From: Kitasatospora humi | GTDB taxonomy: Bacteria; Actinomycetota; Actinomycetes; Streptomycetales; Streptomycetaceae | Assembly: GCF_020907985.1 (NCBI RefSeq) | Contig: NZ_JAJJPA010000042.1 | Span: forward strand, 1-58,978 | Direction of reading: 5' to 3' | Length of the DNA: 58,978 nt | Shown: piece after piece, positions 9,239 through 17,711 of the stretch | Layout of the letters: each line of letters starts with the position of its first letter | Position numbering within the stretch: position 1 is the first letter of the stretch | Notes under the pieces: model-generated | Seen by the model: the letters and a program-made list of their open reading frames with translations, nothing else | Databases searched by the model: none | Told to the model about the DNA's origin: nothing | Program-made: the position numbers and the translations under genes

Positions 9239-9351
9239 GGGGATCACCCCTTCCGCCCCTCAGTCTCACACCGACCCAGCCCCACTACACCCCGGCGTGC
9301 CTGGGCACCGGTGGTGCACCCGAGACAGAAATCAACCAGCGGCGGACGTGG

Positions 9352-9864
9352 TCACCAGCCGAGGAGATCCGGTTGACGCTGTGGTGCGGCGGGCTCGGCT
9401 CCGGCTTCGGAGAAGGCGCGCAGGGCGTTGATGAGGCCGGTGCGCTGCCGGGTGGGCATCTTGGCGATGACGCGGGCGATTTCGGCACGGCGGCGTTCGG
9501 TGGCGTCCGTGACGGTGGCGATGCCGTCCTCGGTGAGGATGATGCGGACTTCTCGCTTGTCCTGACTACTGGTCTCGCGGACGACCATCCCGGAGGCGAC
9601 CAGGCGGTCGATCATCCGCATCGCGGTGGAGGGGTTGACGGCGAGGTGCTCGGCCAGCCGGGACAGGCTCATCGCGCCACGGCTGTGCAACAGGACCAGC
9701 ATCCGGAACTGCGGCAGGGTGAGGGAGTCCTCAACCTCACCCAGCGAGCGCGCCGAGATGGCCACCAGGACGCGCGAGGCAGTCAGTACCGCGGTGACGA
9801 GGTCCTCCTCGGTGCTGGTCGAGGCGAACTGGGCGGCTTCGTTGGACGCTGACTCGGACGGCAT
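9352..9864 (-). CDS. MarR-family transcriptional regulator
   Basis: 170 aa from the ATG at 9864. Winged-helix core: LPQFRMLVLLHSRGAMSLSRLAEHL, NPSTAMRMIDRLVASGMV (recognition helix), RETSSQDKREVRIILTEDG (wing). MarR dimers bind short palindromes and respond to ligands or oxidants. It sits in the middle of the region bearing TTGCA-N3-TGCAA palindromes and is the only complete DNA-binding regulator there, so it is a candidate for that regulon; no such site is seen directly at its own start. It follows the phosphatase gene's start on the same strand by ~110 bp. Confidence 0.9.
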   Translation of the reverse strand: MPSESASNEAAQFASTSTEEDLVTAVLTASRVLVAISARSLGEVEDSLTLPQFRMLVLLHSRGAMSLSRLAEHLAVNPSTAMRMIDRLVASGMVVRETSSQDKREVRIILTEDGIATVTDATERRRAEIARVIAKMPTRQRTGLINALRAFSEAGAEPAAPQRQPDLLGW

Positions 9865-9938
9865 GCCTCTTTTCTATCGCGTACGGCCATCCGGTGCCGC
9901 ATCCGGGCGGGTCCTCACGCAACTGGCCCGGCCCCGGG

Positions 9939-10580
9939 TTACTGCATGGAGCCGGCGCTGCAGGATGCGCCGGGTTCCTGGGTCTGGGGTCCCTGGACGT
10001 ACTTGGTGAAGAACTCGTTGACCCTGGGGTCGGTAGCGCTGTCGACGATGAGCTGGGTGCTCCAGGCGCTGAGGGTGATGGTGCCCGGCTCGTCCGGGTA
10101 GGGGCTCATGAACGAGTAGGGGGTGGCCTTGACCTTGTCGGAGAGGACCTTGATGTCGGCGGGGGTGGCCTTGCCGTTGTAGGTGACCCACACCGCGCCG
10201 TGCTCCAGGGAGTGGACGGCGTTCTCGTTGTGCACGGGCTGGTCGTAGACGTTGCCCATGCACGGGGTCCAGACCGGGTTGTGGTCGCCGCCGACGGGCG
10301 GGGTCTGCGGGTACTGGACGGGGTGGGTCACGTGGTTGCGGCTGAAGGTGCCGAAGGTCTTCACACCGGGTATCGGCGCGTCTGCGGCGGCCTGGCGGGC
10401 CTTGTGCTGCTGGTCGGCGCGGGTGACCGCGTAAGCGCCGCCGCCGGCCGCGGCGACGGCCACGACGGCGGCCACGGTGATCCCCAGGATGCGGTTGCGG
10501 CGCTCGCGGGCTTCCTCCTGGGCACGCAACTGGGCGATCCGGGCGCGCCGGTCGGTGGAGGTGGAGCCTTCGGGGGCCAC
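9939..10580 (-). CDS. DUF3105 membrane-anchored protein
   Basis: 213 aa. GTG at 10580 with AGGA at 7-nt spacing; the upstream in-frame sequence lacks coding bias. A basic N-terminus (RRARIAQLRAQEEARERR) precedes one membrane anchor (ILGITVAAVVAVAAAGG). The exported domain has VHSLEHGAVWVTY, typical of DUF3105, along with HPVQYPQTPPVGGDHNPVW and a Cys in GASC. DUF3105 proteins are extracytoplasmic and of unknown function. The operator at 10695-10707 lies 115 bp upstream, shared with the divergent membrane gene at 10833. Confidence 0.85.
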   Translation of the reverse strand: MAPEGSTSTDRRARIAQLRAQEEARERRNRILGITVAAVVAVAAAGGGAYAVTRADQQHKARQAAADAPIPGVKTFGTFSRNHVTHPVQYPQTPPVGGDHNPVWTPCMGNVYDQPVHNENAVHSLEHGAVWVTYNGKATPADIKVLSDKVKATPYSFMSPYPDEPGTITLSAWSTQLIVDSATDPRVNEFFTKYVQGPQTQEPGASCSAGSMQ

Positions 10581-10694
10581 GGCGAATCCTGTCGGCGAGC
10601 GGGCAAGAGGACGAGATCCTACGGCCCGTGGCACCGGGCGCGGCGGACGCACGCAAGGGGTGGCGTGCGCGGTGGACAGTCTTCCATGGACTCT

Positions 10695-10707
10695 TTGCTC
10701 TGTGCAA
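10695..10707. promoter_or_regulatory. TTGCA-type palindrome (site 3)
   Basis: TTGCTCTGTGCAA, one mismatch from the palindrome, flanked CTC and TGAG. Read on the minus strand it is TTGCACAGAGCAA, identical to the site at 22561-22573. It lies in the divergent gap between DUF3105 (10580) and the membrane gene (10833). Confidence 0.7.
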
Positions 10708-10832
10708 TGAGTTGTCGGGTCACGCTGTGCGGGGGTGGGGGTGGGGGCGGGGGCGGTTGGACGGTCGGGTGGTGCGGGCGAACGCGGCCCGGTGGTCAGG
10801 GGCTGGGTGAGTGGGTGCGAGGATGAGCGGCG

Positions 10833-11588
10833 ATGCCGGGTCCTGTGCGTGCTGCCACCGATCTGAGGCTGCTGAGAGCAGGGATGTTCTCCGCGGTCTG
10901 CGTCGGGCTGTCCACGATCGGACACGTGTCGGCCTCCGGGATGGAGATTCCCTGGTGGGCCGTGGCAGTCGGCTGGGGTGCGGTCACGGCGATCGCGGTA
11001 CCGCTGGCGGGACGTGAGCGGCACCTGCCGGGGATCGCCGTGGTCCTGCTGGCCGGCCAGTTGGGCTTGCACCTGCTGTTCTGCCTTGCACAGGCCGCCG
11101 CGGCACGGGCTGCCGAAGCCGCGAGCCTCGCCGACTTGGGCGCACGCCTGCTCTGCACTGACAGCGGGTCACATCCGGCAGCGAGCATCGCCGCGCAATT
11201 GGCGCAGCAGGCGGGCCTGCCGACTCCGCCCGTGCCGCAGATGGCGGCGATGGGCGGCTGGGACGCGGTGACCGGGTCGTTCACCGCTTCCATGCTGGGT
11301 GTGCATGTGGCGGCCGCGGTAATGATGGGCTGGGTGCTGCGGCGCGGGGAGATGGCGTTGTGGCGCACGGTGCGGCTGTCCGCCCGGGTCGCCGATCGCG
11401 TCGCCGCCGCGTGGCCGATGGCCGTGCTGCTCGGTGTGCTGGGTACTTTGGCCCTGCTCGCCGGCCTGGTGCGCCGGGTCGGTGCCGCGTGTGCCGTCTG
11501 GGAGGTGGCCGGGCCCGCACGGCCGGGGCTGCTGTTGCGCAGTTGCGTCATCCGGCGGGGTCCGCCGTGCTCGGCGCCGGCGGTTTGA
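10833..11588 (+). CDS. Polytopic membrane protein, unknown (paralogue of 14527-15183)
   Basis: 251 aa, ATG at 10833 with GAGG ~10 nt upstream. About five hydrophobic segments, including WWAVAVGWGAVTAIAVPLA, GIAVVLLAGQLGLHLLFCL and ASMLGVHVAAAVMMGWVL. The motif LRRGEMALWRTVRLSARV matches LRLGEKAVFRTLSALAAP in the protein at 14527, and the flanking helix layout is the same, so the two are diverged copies. Gene order with SCO1-like and CtaG-like proteins suggests a role in envelope copper or oxidase assembly. Not assigned to a named family. Confidence 0.75.
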   Translation: MPGPVRAATDLRLLRAGMFSAVCVGLSTIGHVSASGMEIPWWAVAVGWGAVTAIAVPLAGRERHLPGIAVVLLAGQLGLHLLFCLAQAAAARAAEAASLADLGARLLCTDSGSHPAASIAAQLAQQAGLPTPPVPQMAAMGGWDAVTGSFTASMLGVHVAAAVMMGWVLRRGEMALWRTVRLSARVADRVAAAWPMAVLLGVLGTLALLAGLVRRVGAACAVWEVAGPARPGLLLRSCVIRRGPPCSAPAV

Positions 11589-11789
11589 GCATGAGGTGTC
11601 TCCCGCACTCGCGGTGCGGTGGCGTTCGGGTGCTGGGCTGCCGATAGGTCGTCACACCGTCTCGGTGCCCGCGTGCGCGGCGCGTTGATGCCGCCTCGCC
11701 GCTCGGCAGACCGTGCGGTGCCCTGTATCCCTGCCCGCCCTCCGCCCTACGAGGCCGAGGTGCGGCTCCTTGTGCTGGGAGTTTCTCCG

Positions 11790-12458
11790 ATGCGTCCTTT
11801 CGCATGCTCTGCGCGGCGGGCTGCCGCCATCGCCCTGTCGGCTGCCGCGGCCCTGTCCCTGTCCGCCTGCGGCGGTCCGGCCGGGGGCCCGCAGGCCGCT
11901 CCGGCGGTTTCCACGCTGCCCTCGGCCCCCGACGGTGCGGTGGCGCTGCCGCAGCCGTTCGCCAAGCCGCACCTGGTCCTGACCGATGACGACGGCCAGC
12001 CGTACGACCTGGCGAAGCAGACTGCGGGCAAGCCCACGCTGCTGTACTTCGACTACACGCACGGCCCCGACGTGTGCCGGACGACGATGACCGACATCGC
12101 CGACGCCGCCCGCAGCCTGCCGCCCGGCGAGCGCGCGAAGTTGCAGGTGGTGTTCGTCACCACCGACCCGGCCCGCGACACTGTCCAGCGCCTGCGCCAG
12201 TGGCTCGGTGCCTTCGACCCGACCTTCGTCGGCCTGACCGGCGACTTCACGACCATCCAGAGCGCGGCCCGCAGCGTGGGCATCGCCGTCTCAACTCCGG
12301 TCCAGCAGACCGACGGCAGCTACCGTGCCACCTCCAGTGCCGAGGTCCTGGTCTTCTCGGCCGCGGACGACAAGGCCCACGCCCGATTCCCGTCCGGAGT
12401 CTCGGTGCCGCAGTACCAGGACGCGCTGCCGGCGATCGCCCGCGGCGCGACGCTGTGA
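11790..12458 (+). CDS. SCO1/SenC-like lipoprotein without copper ligands
   Basis: 222 aa. ATG at 11790 after GGGAG; the long upstream extension is rejected. A lipobox (LSLSACGG) gives a lipoprotein of ~195 residues with a thioredoxin fold. The SCO signature region reads YTHGPDVCRTTM: the usual CxxxC is GxxxC, the first Cys being GGC (Gly). The distal conserved His region is TSSAEVLVF, so that ligand is absent too. SCO proteins deliver copper to the CuA centre of cytochrome oxidase; this copy cannot bind copper by the known ligands. It could be a thiol-disulfide protein or a decayed paralogue. Confidence 0.88.
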   Translation: MRPFACSARRAAAIALSAAAALSLSACGGPAGGPQAAPAVSTLPSAPDGAVALPQPFAKPHLVLTDDDGQPYDLAKQTAGKPTLLYFDYTHGPDVCRTTMTDIADAARSLPPGERAKLQVVFVTTDPARDTVQRLRQWLGAFDPTFVGLTGDFTTIQSAARSVGIAVSTPVQQTDGSYRATSSAEVLVFSAADDKAHARFPSGVSVPQYQDALPAIARGATL

Positions 12459-12690
12459 CCCACCGCCCCATCCGCCTCCCAGGTTTGCTCCGCTGACTCT
12501 CCGGCTGCGCCCGCACACCGCCCACCGGTGCGCAGGCGCAGCCCGCAGCCGAGTGCCAGCGGCACCTGCACGCCGCAAGCCTGCACGCGGCCGGGCCCCG
12601 CCATGCCCAGCCGGGCGAGCGCGCCGACCGGCACCCGCTTGAGAGCCGACCGCAGCCACCGATCCAACCCCCCGCAAGGACCACAGCACC

Positions 12691-13731
12691 GTGCACACCA
12701 GCGTCAGCACCGCTCTCACCCCGACCGGCATGCCGGGAATGCCGTCCATGCCCGGCATGACCGGTGGCACGCACCCCACCATGGGCGGGCCGATGTGGAT
12801 GCCCGCCGACCCGCCCACCCTCGCCCGGCTGCTGGCCTGGCATCCCCAGCCGCTGCCCGTGGAACCGCTCGCCTGCCTGCTGGCCGTCGTGCTCTACCTG
12901 TACGCGGTCCACCGCCTGCGCCGCCGCGGCGACCTCTGGCCGCTGCACCGCACGCTCGCCTTCGCCATCGGTGTGGCGACCATCGCGGCCGTCACCTGCA
13001 CTGGCATCGGCGGCTACGGCATGGAGGTGTTCAGCGTCCACATGGTCCAGCACATGGTGCTGTCCATGCTCTCGCCGGTCCTGCTGCTGCTCGGCGCACC
13101 CGTCACACTGGCCCTGCGCGCCCTGCCCGCCGCCCGCCGTGGCCGGACCGGCCCGCGGGAGCTGCTCGTGCGGCTGCTGCACAGCCGCTTCAGCCGGATC
13201 GTCTCCTCACCGCTGTTCACCCTGCCTCTGTTCATCGCCAGCCTGTACGCCCTCTACTTCACCACGCTGTTCGACTTCGCCATGGGCTCCTGGCTCGGGC
13301 ACGAGTGGATGCTGCTCCACTTCCTCGCCGTGGGGCTGCTGTTCTTCTGGCCCATCATGGGAATCGACCCGGCCCCGCGCCGCGCATCCCACCTGATGCG
13401 GATGCTGGAGCTCTTCCTCGGCATGCCCTTCCACGCCTTCTTCGGCATCGCCGTGATGATGTCCCACACCCTGATCGTCACCTTCTTCGCCCACCCGCCG
13501 ACCGCCTGGCACCTGGACGCGCTGGCCGACCAGAACACCGGAGGCGGCATCGCCTGGGCCTTCAGCGAGATCCCCACCGTGCTGGTCCTCCTTGCCTTGC
13601 TGGCCCAGTGGTCCGCCTCCGACCGGCGCACCGCAGCCCGCACCGACCGCCAGGCCGAGCGTGACCACGACGCCGAACTCACCGCCTACAACGCCTATCT
13701 CGCCACGCTCGCCCAGCGCACCGGTACCTGA
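12691..13731 (+). CDS. CtaG-like cytochrome c oxidase assembly protein (caa3_CtaG)
   Basis: 346 aa from the GTG at 12691, AAGGA upstream. The N-terminus is Met-rich (GMPGMPSMPGMTGG and MGGPMWM), reminiscent of copper-binding Met motifs. Seven or so membrane helices follow, with SVHMVQHMVLSMLSPVLLLLG, GHEWMLLHFLAVGLLFFWPI, RMLELFLGMPFHAFFGIAVMM and HTLIVTFF, matching the His/Met-rich helices of the caa3_CtaG family. These proteins act in cytochrome oxidase or copper handling in the membrane. It is co-directional with the SCO-like gene and the DUF5134, DsbA and VKOR genes. Confidence 0.9.
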   Translation: MHTSVSTALTPTGMPGMPSMPGMTGGTHPTMGGPMWMPADPPTLARLLAWHPQPLPVEPLACLLAVVLYLYAVHRLRRRGDLWPLHRTLAFAIGVATIAAVTCTGIGGYGMEVFSVHMVQHMVLSMLSPVLLLLGAPVTLALRALPAARRGRTGPRELLVRLLHSRFSRIVSSPLFTLPLFIASLYALYFTTLFDFAMGSWLGHEWMLLHFLAVGLLFFWPIMGIDPAPRRASHLMRMLELFLGMPFHAFFGIAVMMSHTLIVTFFAHPPTAWHLDALADQNTGGGIAWAFSEIPTVLVLLALLAQWSASDRRTAARTDRQAERDHDAELTAYNAYLATLAQRTGT

Positions 13732-13847
13732 CGGCGCGTCCGGCCGACACTCCCGCGCTCCCGCACTCCCCCGCGTACGCCCTTGCCTGATCGCGGCCGC
13801 CTGCCACTGTGGAGCGGCCGACGAGCACGCGGAAGGGGATCACACGT

Positions 13848-14426
13848 ATGCACCAACAGCCCCTGGTGGCATGGGTCATGACGTTTCTGACGGCCGCCAC
13901 GGGGCTGTACTGCGCCCTGCGGTGCCACCTCGCCCCCGGTACCACCCGTGAGGAGCGGCACCTGGACGCGTCCACCGCGCTCAAAGGGCTGAGCATGGCG
14001 GCGATGGCATTGCCCTTCGGGGCCGGCCGGGCCGTGCCCGAACTCCTGTGGCCGGTCGTGCTCGTCCCAGCCGCCCTTTGGTCCGCGTCAGGGGTACTGC
14101 GATCCTCCGTCCATCGCCGCCACCGCATCGAGCACACCGTCGGCCATCTCGCCATGCTGTACATGGCGGTTGCGATGTACAGCCGTGTTTCCAGCTCTGC
14201 CGAGATGGCGGGCATGCCCGACATGGCAGCGGTGCAGGGGCCGGCGTGGCTGACCGCTGTCCTGATGCTGTTCTTCGCCACCGCGTCCGCCGTCAGCTGC
14301 ACACGGTTGTTCATCCCGGCGGCAGCCCGCACCGGCAGCGGCGACCTCCTGTGGGCACCCCAAGTGAAAGAGGCGTGCCATCTCGTCCTGGGCATCAGCA
14401 TGTTCACCATGCTGCTCACGCTGTGA
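13848..14426 (+). CDS. DUF5134-type membrane protein
   Basis: 192 aa; ATG at 13848 with GGAAGGGG upstream (preferred over the longer frame from 13809). About five membrane helices, e.g. LVAWVMTFLTAATGLYCAL, ELLWPVVLVPAALW, and a C-terminal VLGISMFTMLLTL. Conserved His (RRHRIEHTVGHLAMLYMAVAMY) and Met-rich loop (MAGMPDMAAV) suggest metal contact. DUF5134 proteins are common in Streptomyces beside CtaG/SCO-like genes; their role is unknown. Confidence 0.75.
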   Translation: MHQQPLVAWVMTFLTAATGLYCALRCHLAPGTTREERHLDASTALKGLSMAAMALPFGAGRAVPELLWPVVLVPAALWSASGVLRSSVHRRHRIEHTVGHLAMLYMAVAMYSRVSSSAEMAGMPDMAAVQGPAWLTAVLMLFFATASAVSCTRLFIPAAARTGSGDLLWAPQVKEACHLVLGISMFTMLLTL

Positions 14427-14526
14427 ATCCTGCGGGGCGGGCCCGACCCGCAGCAGCCACCCTGGGGTGAAACGGCTGGTCACCCGCCATTGCCCGGACG
14501 GAAGTCGAACGCCATACTCGGTCACC

Positions 14527-15183
14527 ATGGAAGCAGGGGCGGCGATCCGCACAGCGCGAGCAGGCGTGTTCGCCGCGCTGCTGCTGACGCTGTCCGCCGG
14601 CGGCCACATCCTCCTCACCGGAACACCGCTGCCCATGGCCGTGGTGGCCGCCGCAGGTGTCGCCGTGTTCGGTGTGGCCATGCTGCTGCCCGTGGTCGAG
14701 TGCCGCTTCGGCGCGATAGCGGCCGTGCTGGTCCCGCTCGAACTGACCCTCAACGCGCTCTACAACGTGGGCCAGAGCAACTGCCAGAGCGGGACGAGTG
14801 GCACGTCCACCGGTCTGCTGCCCGATCTGCTGTGCGGCGGAAGTCCCGTGCGCGGCTTGGGCCCCGTGCTGGACCAGCCCGCCGTACCGGGCCAACTCAC
14901 CACCACCCAGCTGCTCCTGGTGCTGTTCCTCCACCTCGCCGCGGCCCTGACCGCAGCCATCTGGCTCCGGCTGGGCGAGAAGGCGGTCTTCCGCACCCTG
15001 TCCGCACTCGCCGCACCCGCGCTGCGCCCGGTGCGGATCCTGCTCGCCTGGCTGCTCACCGCCGGACCCGCCCCGGTCGGCCCGCTGGTCGTCCTGCCCG
15101 AGCAGGACCACCCCAAGCCCAAGGACGTCCTGCGGCGCGCCGTCCAGCGCCGCGGCCCTCCCGCGCTCGTGCCCGCTGCCTGA
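14527..15183 (+). CDS. Polytopic membrane protein, unknown (paralogue of 10833-11588)
   Basis: 218 aa from the ATG at 14527 (ribosome site weak; a GTG at 14467 is possible). Hydrophobic segments AALLLTLSAGGHILL, MAVVAAAGVAVFGVAMLLPVV, LLLVLFLHLAAALTAAIWL, PVRILLAWLLTA. Shares the LGEKAVFRTL motif and helix arrangement with the 10833 product. The C-terminus is a basic cytosolic tail (KDVLRRAVQRRGPP). Lies between DUF5134 and DsbA, likely part of the same transcription unit. Confidence 0.72.
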   Translation: MEAGAAIRTARAGVFAALLLTLSAGGHILLTGTPLPMAVVAAAGVAVFGVAMLLPVVECRFGAIAAVLVPLELTLNALYNVGQSNCQSGTSGTSTGLLPDLLCGGSPVRGLGPVLDQPAVPGQLTTTQLLLVLFLHLAAALTAAIWLRLGEKAVFRTLSALAAPALRPVRILLAWLLTAGPAPVGPLVVLPEQDHPKPKDVLRRAVQRRGPPALVPAA

Positions 15184-15329
15184 CCGGGGCTCACCGACGC
15201 CCCGTGAGGCCGCTTCCCGGGCGGTGCCGTGCCCTCGCGCACCTCGCACCGCATCCTTCCCCGAAGCCGCACGAGCCTCCCGGCACGCGCGTTCCGTCGC
15301 CGTGGCCGGGGACAGGAGACGACGTCCCC

Positions 15330-16115
15330 ATGAGCAAGCGCAACAACCAGACCGCCAAGCAGAACGCCCGCGAGAAGATGCGCGCCGAGCGCGAGCGCCA
15401 GGAGCGCACCACGGCCCTGCGGCGCCGGATCACCATCGGTGTCGTGGCCGCAGCCGTGGTCGTCGGCGCGGCCGGCGTCAGCATCGCCTTGGCCGGCAAC
15501 GGCGAGGCCGGTGGCCCGCTGGTGCTGCCCGCCAACAGCAGCGGCACGAACGGCACCGTGATCGTCTACGGCAATCCGGCGAGCAAGAACGTGTTGGACG
15601 TCTACGAGGACCCGCGCTGCCCGATCTGCGACGAGTTGGAGAAGACCGACGGCAGCACCGTCCAGCAACTCGCTGACAGCGGAAGCTACGTGATCCACTA
15701 CCACCTGGCGACCTTCCTGGACGCCAGGATGGGCGGCAGCGGCTCGCACAACGCGGTGGCCGCGCTCGGCGCGGCGCTCAACGAGAGCCCGGCCATGTTC
15801 AAGAAGTTCCACGACGTGCTCTACGCCAACCAGCCGTCCGAGGAGACCGACGCCTTCGCGAACACCGGCCACCTGCTCGACCTCGCCGCCAAGGTCCCAG
15901 GGCTGGTCACCCCCGACTTCACCAAGGCCGTCAAGGACGGCACCTACAAGACCTGGGCGGGCAAGGTCAGCGACGCTTTCAACGCCAGCGGCGTCACAGG
16001 CACTCCCACCCTCAAGCTCAACGGCAAACAGCTCACCGTCTTCGACAACCAGGGCACCACGATCACCCCGGCCCAGTACACCCAGCTCATCCAGCAGAAC
16101 GCCACCGCGAAGTAA
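15330..16115 (+). CDS. DsbA-like membrane-anchored thioredoxin
   Basis: 261 aa. ATG at 15330, AGGAG upstream. Basic N-terminus (KQNAREKMRAERERQ), one membrane anchor (ITIGVVAAAVVVGAAGVSIAL), then a Thioredoxin_4/DsbA domain with EDPRCPICDELE: the CPIC active site. The cis-Pro loop is GVTGTPTLKLNGK. Family role: oxidation or isomerisation of disulfides in exported proteins. It is followed 20 bp later by VKOR, the enzyme that re-oxidises DsbA in actinobacteria, so the pair forms a complete disulfide-forming system. Confidence 0.93.
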   Translation: MSKRNNQTAKQNAREKMRAERERQERTTALRRRITIGVVAAAVVVGAAGVSIALAGNGEAGGPLVLPANSSGTNGTVIVYGNPASKNVLDVYEDPRCPICDELEKTDGSTVQQLADSGSYVIHYHLATFLDARMGGSGSHNAVAALGAALNESPAMFKKFHDVLYANQPSEETDAFANTGHLLDLAAKVPGLVTPDFTKAVKDGTYKTWAGKVSDAFNASGVTGTPTLKLNGKQLTVFDNQGTTITPAQYTQLIQQNATAK

Positions 16116-16135
16116 CCCCGGGGAGACCGCCCACC

Positions 16136-16777
16136 ATGACCACAGCACCCGCTCCCCGCCCGTCAACGACCAGACGGCTCACCGATGCCGTCAGCACAAG
16201 CCGCGCCTTCGCCATACTGCTGACCCTCACCGGAGCCATCGCCCTGGCCGCCTCGGCCGTGCTCACCCTGGACAAGTTCAAAGTCCTGGAGAACCCGGCC
16301 TACGTCCCGGACTGCAACATCAACCCCGTCATCGCCTGCGGCTCGGTCATGCGCTCCACGCAGGCCGCCGCCTTCGGCTTCCCCAACCCGCTGATCGGCC
16401 TGGGCGCGTTCGCCGTCGTCGTCACCGTCGGGGTCACCGTGCTGACCGGTGCCCGCCTGCCGCGCTGGTTCTGGCTCGGCCTGCAAGCGGGCACCCTGTT
16501 CGGCGTCGGCTTCATCACCTGGCTGATGGACCAGACGCTCTATCACATCGGTGCGGTGTGCCCGTACTGCATCGTGGTGTGGATCTGCACGATCGCGCTG
16601 TTCTGGTACACCACCCTGCACAACCTGCGCCGTCAGGTGATTCCGCTGCCCGCCGGTTGGCGCCCGGGTGTTGACCAGGTCACCCGTTACCACTGGGTCG
16701 TCCCCGTCGCCTGGTACTTCGTGATCGCGCTGCTGATCCTCAACCGCTTCTGGTACTACTGGCGCACCCTGCTGTAA
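16136..16777 (+). CDS. Vitamin K epoxide reductase (VKOR) family, DsbA re-oxidase
   Basis: 213 aa; ATG at 16136 with GGGGAG. Four or five membrane helices. Loop cysteines VPDCNINPVIACGSVM and the membrane-edge active-site motif GAVCPYCIVVW (CPYC) are intact. Bacterial VKORs pass electrons from DsbA-like proteins to quinone. The adjacent upstream DsbA-like gene fixes the role. A strong terminator (16802-16836) follows. Confidence 0.94.
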   Translation: MTTAPAPRPSTTRRLTDAVSTSRAFAILLTLTGAIALAASAVLTLDKFKVLENPAYVPDCNINPVIACGSVMRSTQAAAFGFPNPLIGLGAFAVVVTVGVTVLTGARLPRWFWLGLQAGTLFGVGFITWLMDQTLYHIGAVCPYCIVVWICTIALFWYTTLHNLRRQVIPLPAGWRPGVDQVTRYHWVVPVAWYFVIALLILNRFWYYWRTLL

Positions 16778-16801
16778 GCCCCTTCCCCGCACTCCTGCCA
16801 C

Positions 16802-16836
16802 GATCCGGTGGTCCCCGCGAGTGGGACCGCCGGATC
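16802..16836. terminator. Hairpin terminator after VKOR
   Basis: 14-bp GC stem (GATCCGGTGGTCCC with GGGACCGCCGGATC, one G-T wobble) and 7-nt loop, between the converging VKOR (plus) and 16935 (minus) genes. No T-run, typical of Streptomyces. Confidence 0.7.
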
Positions 16837-16934
16837 CCTCCACGGTGACCTCCCGGAGCAACGAGGGCACCACATTCCACAGTGGAAACCTCGCGCCTGT
16901 GTCTGCCTGCCACAGCCGGCAGGCGGTTTCACCC

Positions 16935-17459
16935 TCAGGCCGTGAGGGCTGTCAAGGCGGCGAAGACACAGCAGGTGAGCCCGACCGCGGTACTCGGAAG
17001 CGCCGCCGCGGCCGGTACCGTGCCGGTGACCGCGATGGTCAGAGCGAGGCCGGCCTGTGCGCCGGCCGCGCAAGCGGCGGAGGTGGCTCCGACCCAGGCC
17101 CGCCCCACACCCAGCAGGGCCATCGCCAAGGCGGTGGCCGCGGCCCATGCCCGGACCACTCCGACCGGTTGGGTGCCGCCCCACCAGCAGATCACCTGCG
17201 CCAGCACCAGGCACAAGGCGAGGGGAAGTGCCGCGGCGGCCTCGATGGGCGAGGCGGCACGCGTCGGGATCGGTATGCGCAGCCGGACGGCCGTCACAAG
17301 CAGCCCCGTACCCGCGCCGAGAACCAGCAGTGCCGCCGGGACCGGGTGCGAGGAATCGAGGAACGACAGGAGAAGGCTGACGCCGGTGGTCAGCCACAGC
17401 GCGGCCCCGTACTCCAGTGCCCGCCCGGCACCACCGCGAAAAGTGCTCTGCAGCACCAT
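16935..17459 (-). CDS. Small polytopic membrane protein, unknown
   Basis: 174 aa. ATG at 17459 preceded by GGGAGG at 8-nt spacing; the ATG at 17474 would overlap that site. About five hydrophobic segments (ALWLTTGVSLLLSFL, AALLVLGAGTGLLVTAVRL, ALPLALCLVLAQVICWWGG and others), almost no loops. No family recognised. A perfect TTGCATAATGCAA palindrome lies 76 bp upstream, so this gene probably belongs to the local regulon. Confidence 0.68.
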   Translation of the reverse strand: MVLQSTFRGGAGRALEYGAALWLTTGVSLLLSFLDSSHPVPAALLVLGAGTGLLVTAVRLRIPIPTRAASPIEAAAALPLALCLVLAQVICWWGGTQPVGVVRAWAAATALAMALLGVGRAWVGATSAACAAGAQAGLALTIAVTGTVPAAAALPSTAVGLTCCVFAALTALTA

Positions 17460-17534
17460 CACTCCACCTCCCATCCCAAGGAACTACGGCCTTCGGGTGC
17501 GCCTCGCTGCCGGTTGGCCCATGCGCCAACTGTA

Positions 17535-17547
17535 TTGCATAATGCAA
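17535..17547. promoter_or_regulatory. TTGCATAATGCAA palindrome (site 4)
   Basis: A perfect inverted repeat, 76 bp upstream of the membrane gene that starts at 17459 on the minus strand. Identical in all 13 bases to the site before the CLC gene at 18536-18548. Confidence 0.75.
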
Positions 17548-17711
17548 AGAACCTCGCAAATGTCGGCCCCACCGAGCTTCGTCGCCGACAGCGCCCGCGA
17601 GGTGGGGCGGCGCGCCCGCTCCCCGCCGAAAGGCGTGGCCGCCTCGGATGGCGGTCCGTACGGCCAGTGGGGGTCGCACGGGCCGCTCCCGCGACCCTGT
17701 CGACCGCATTG

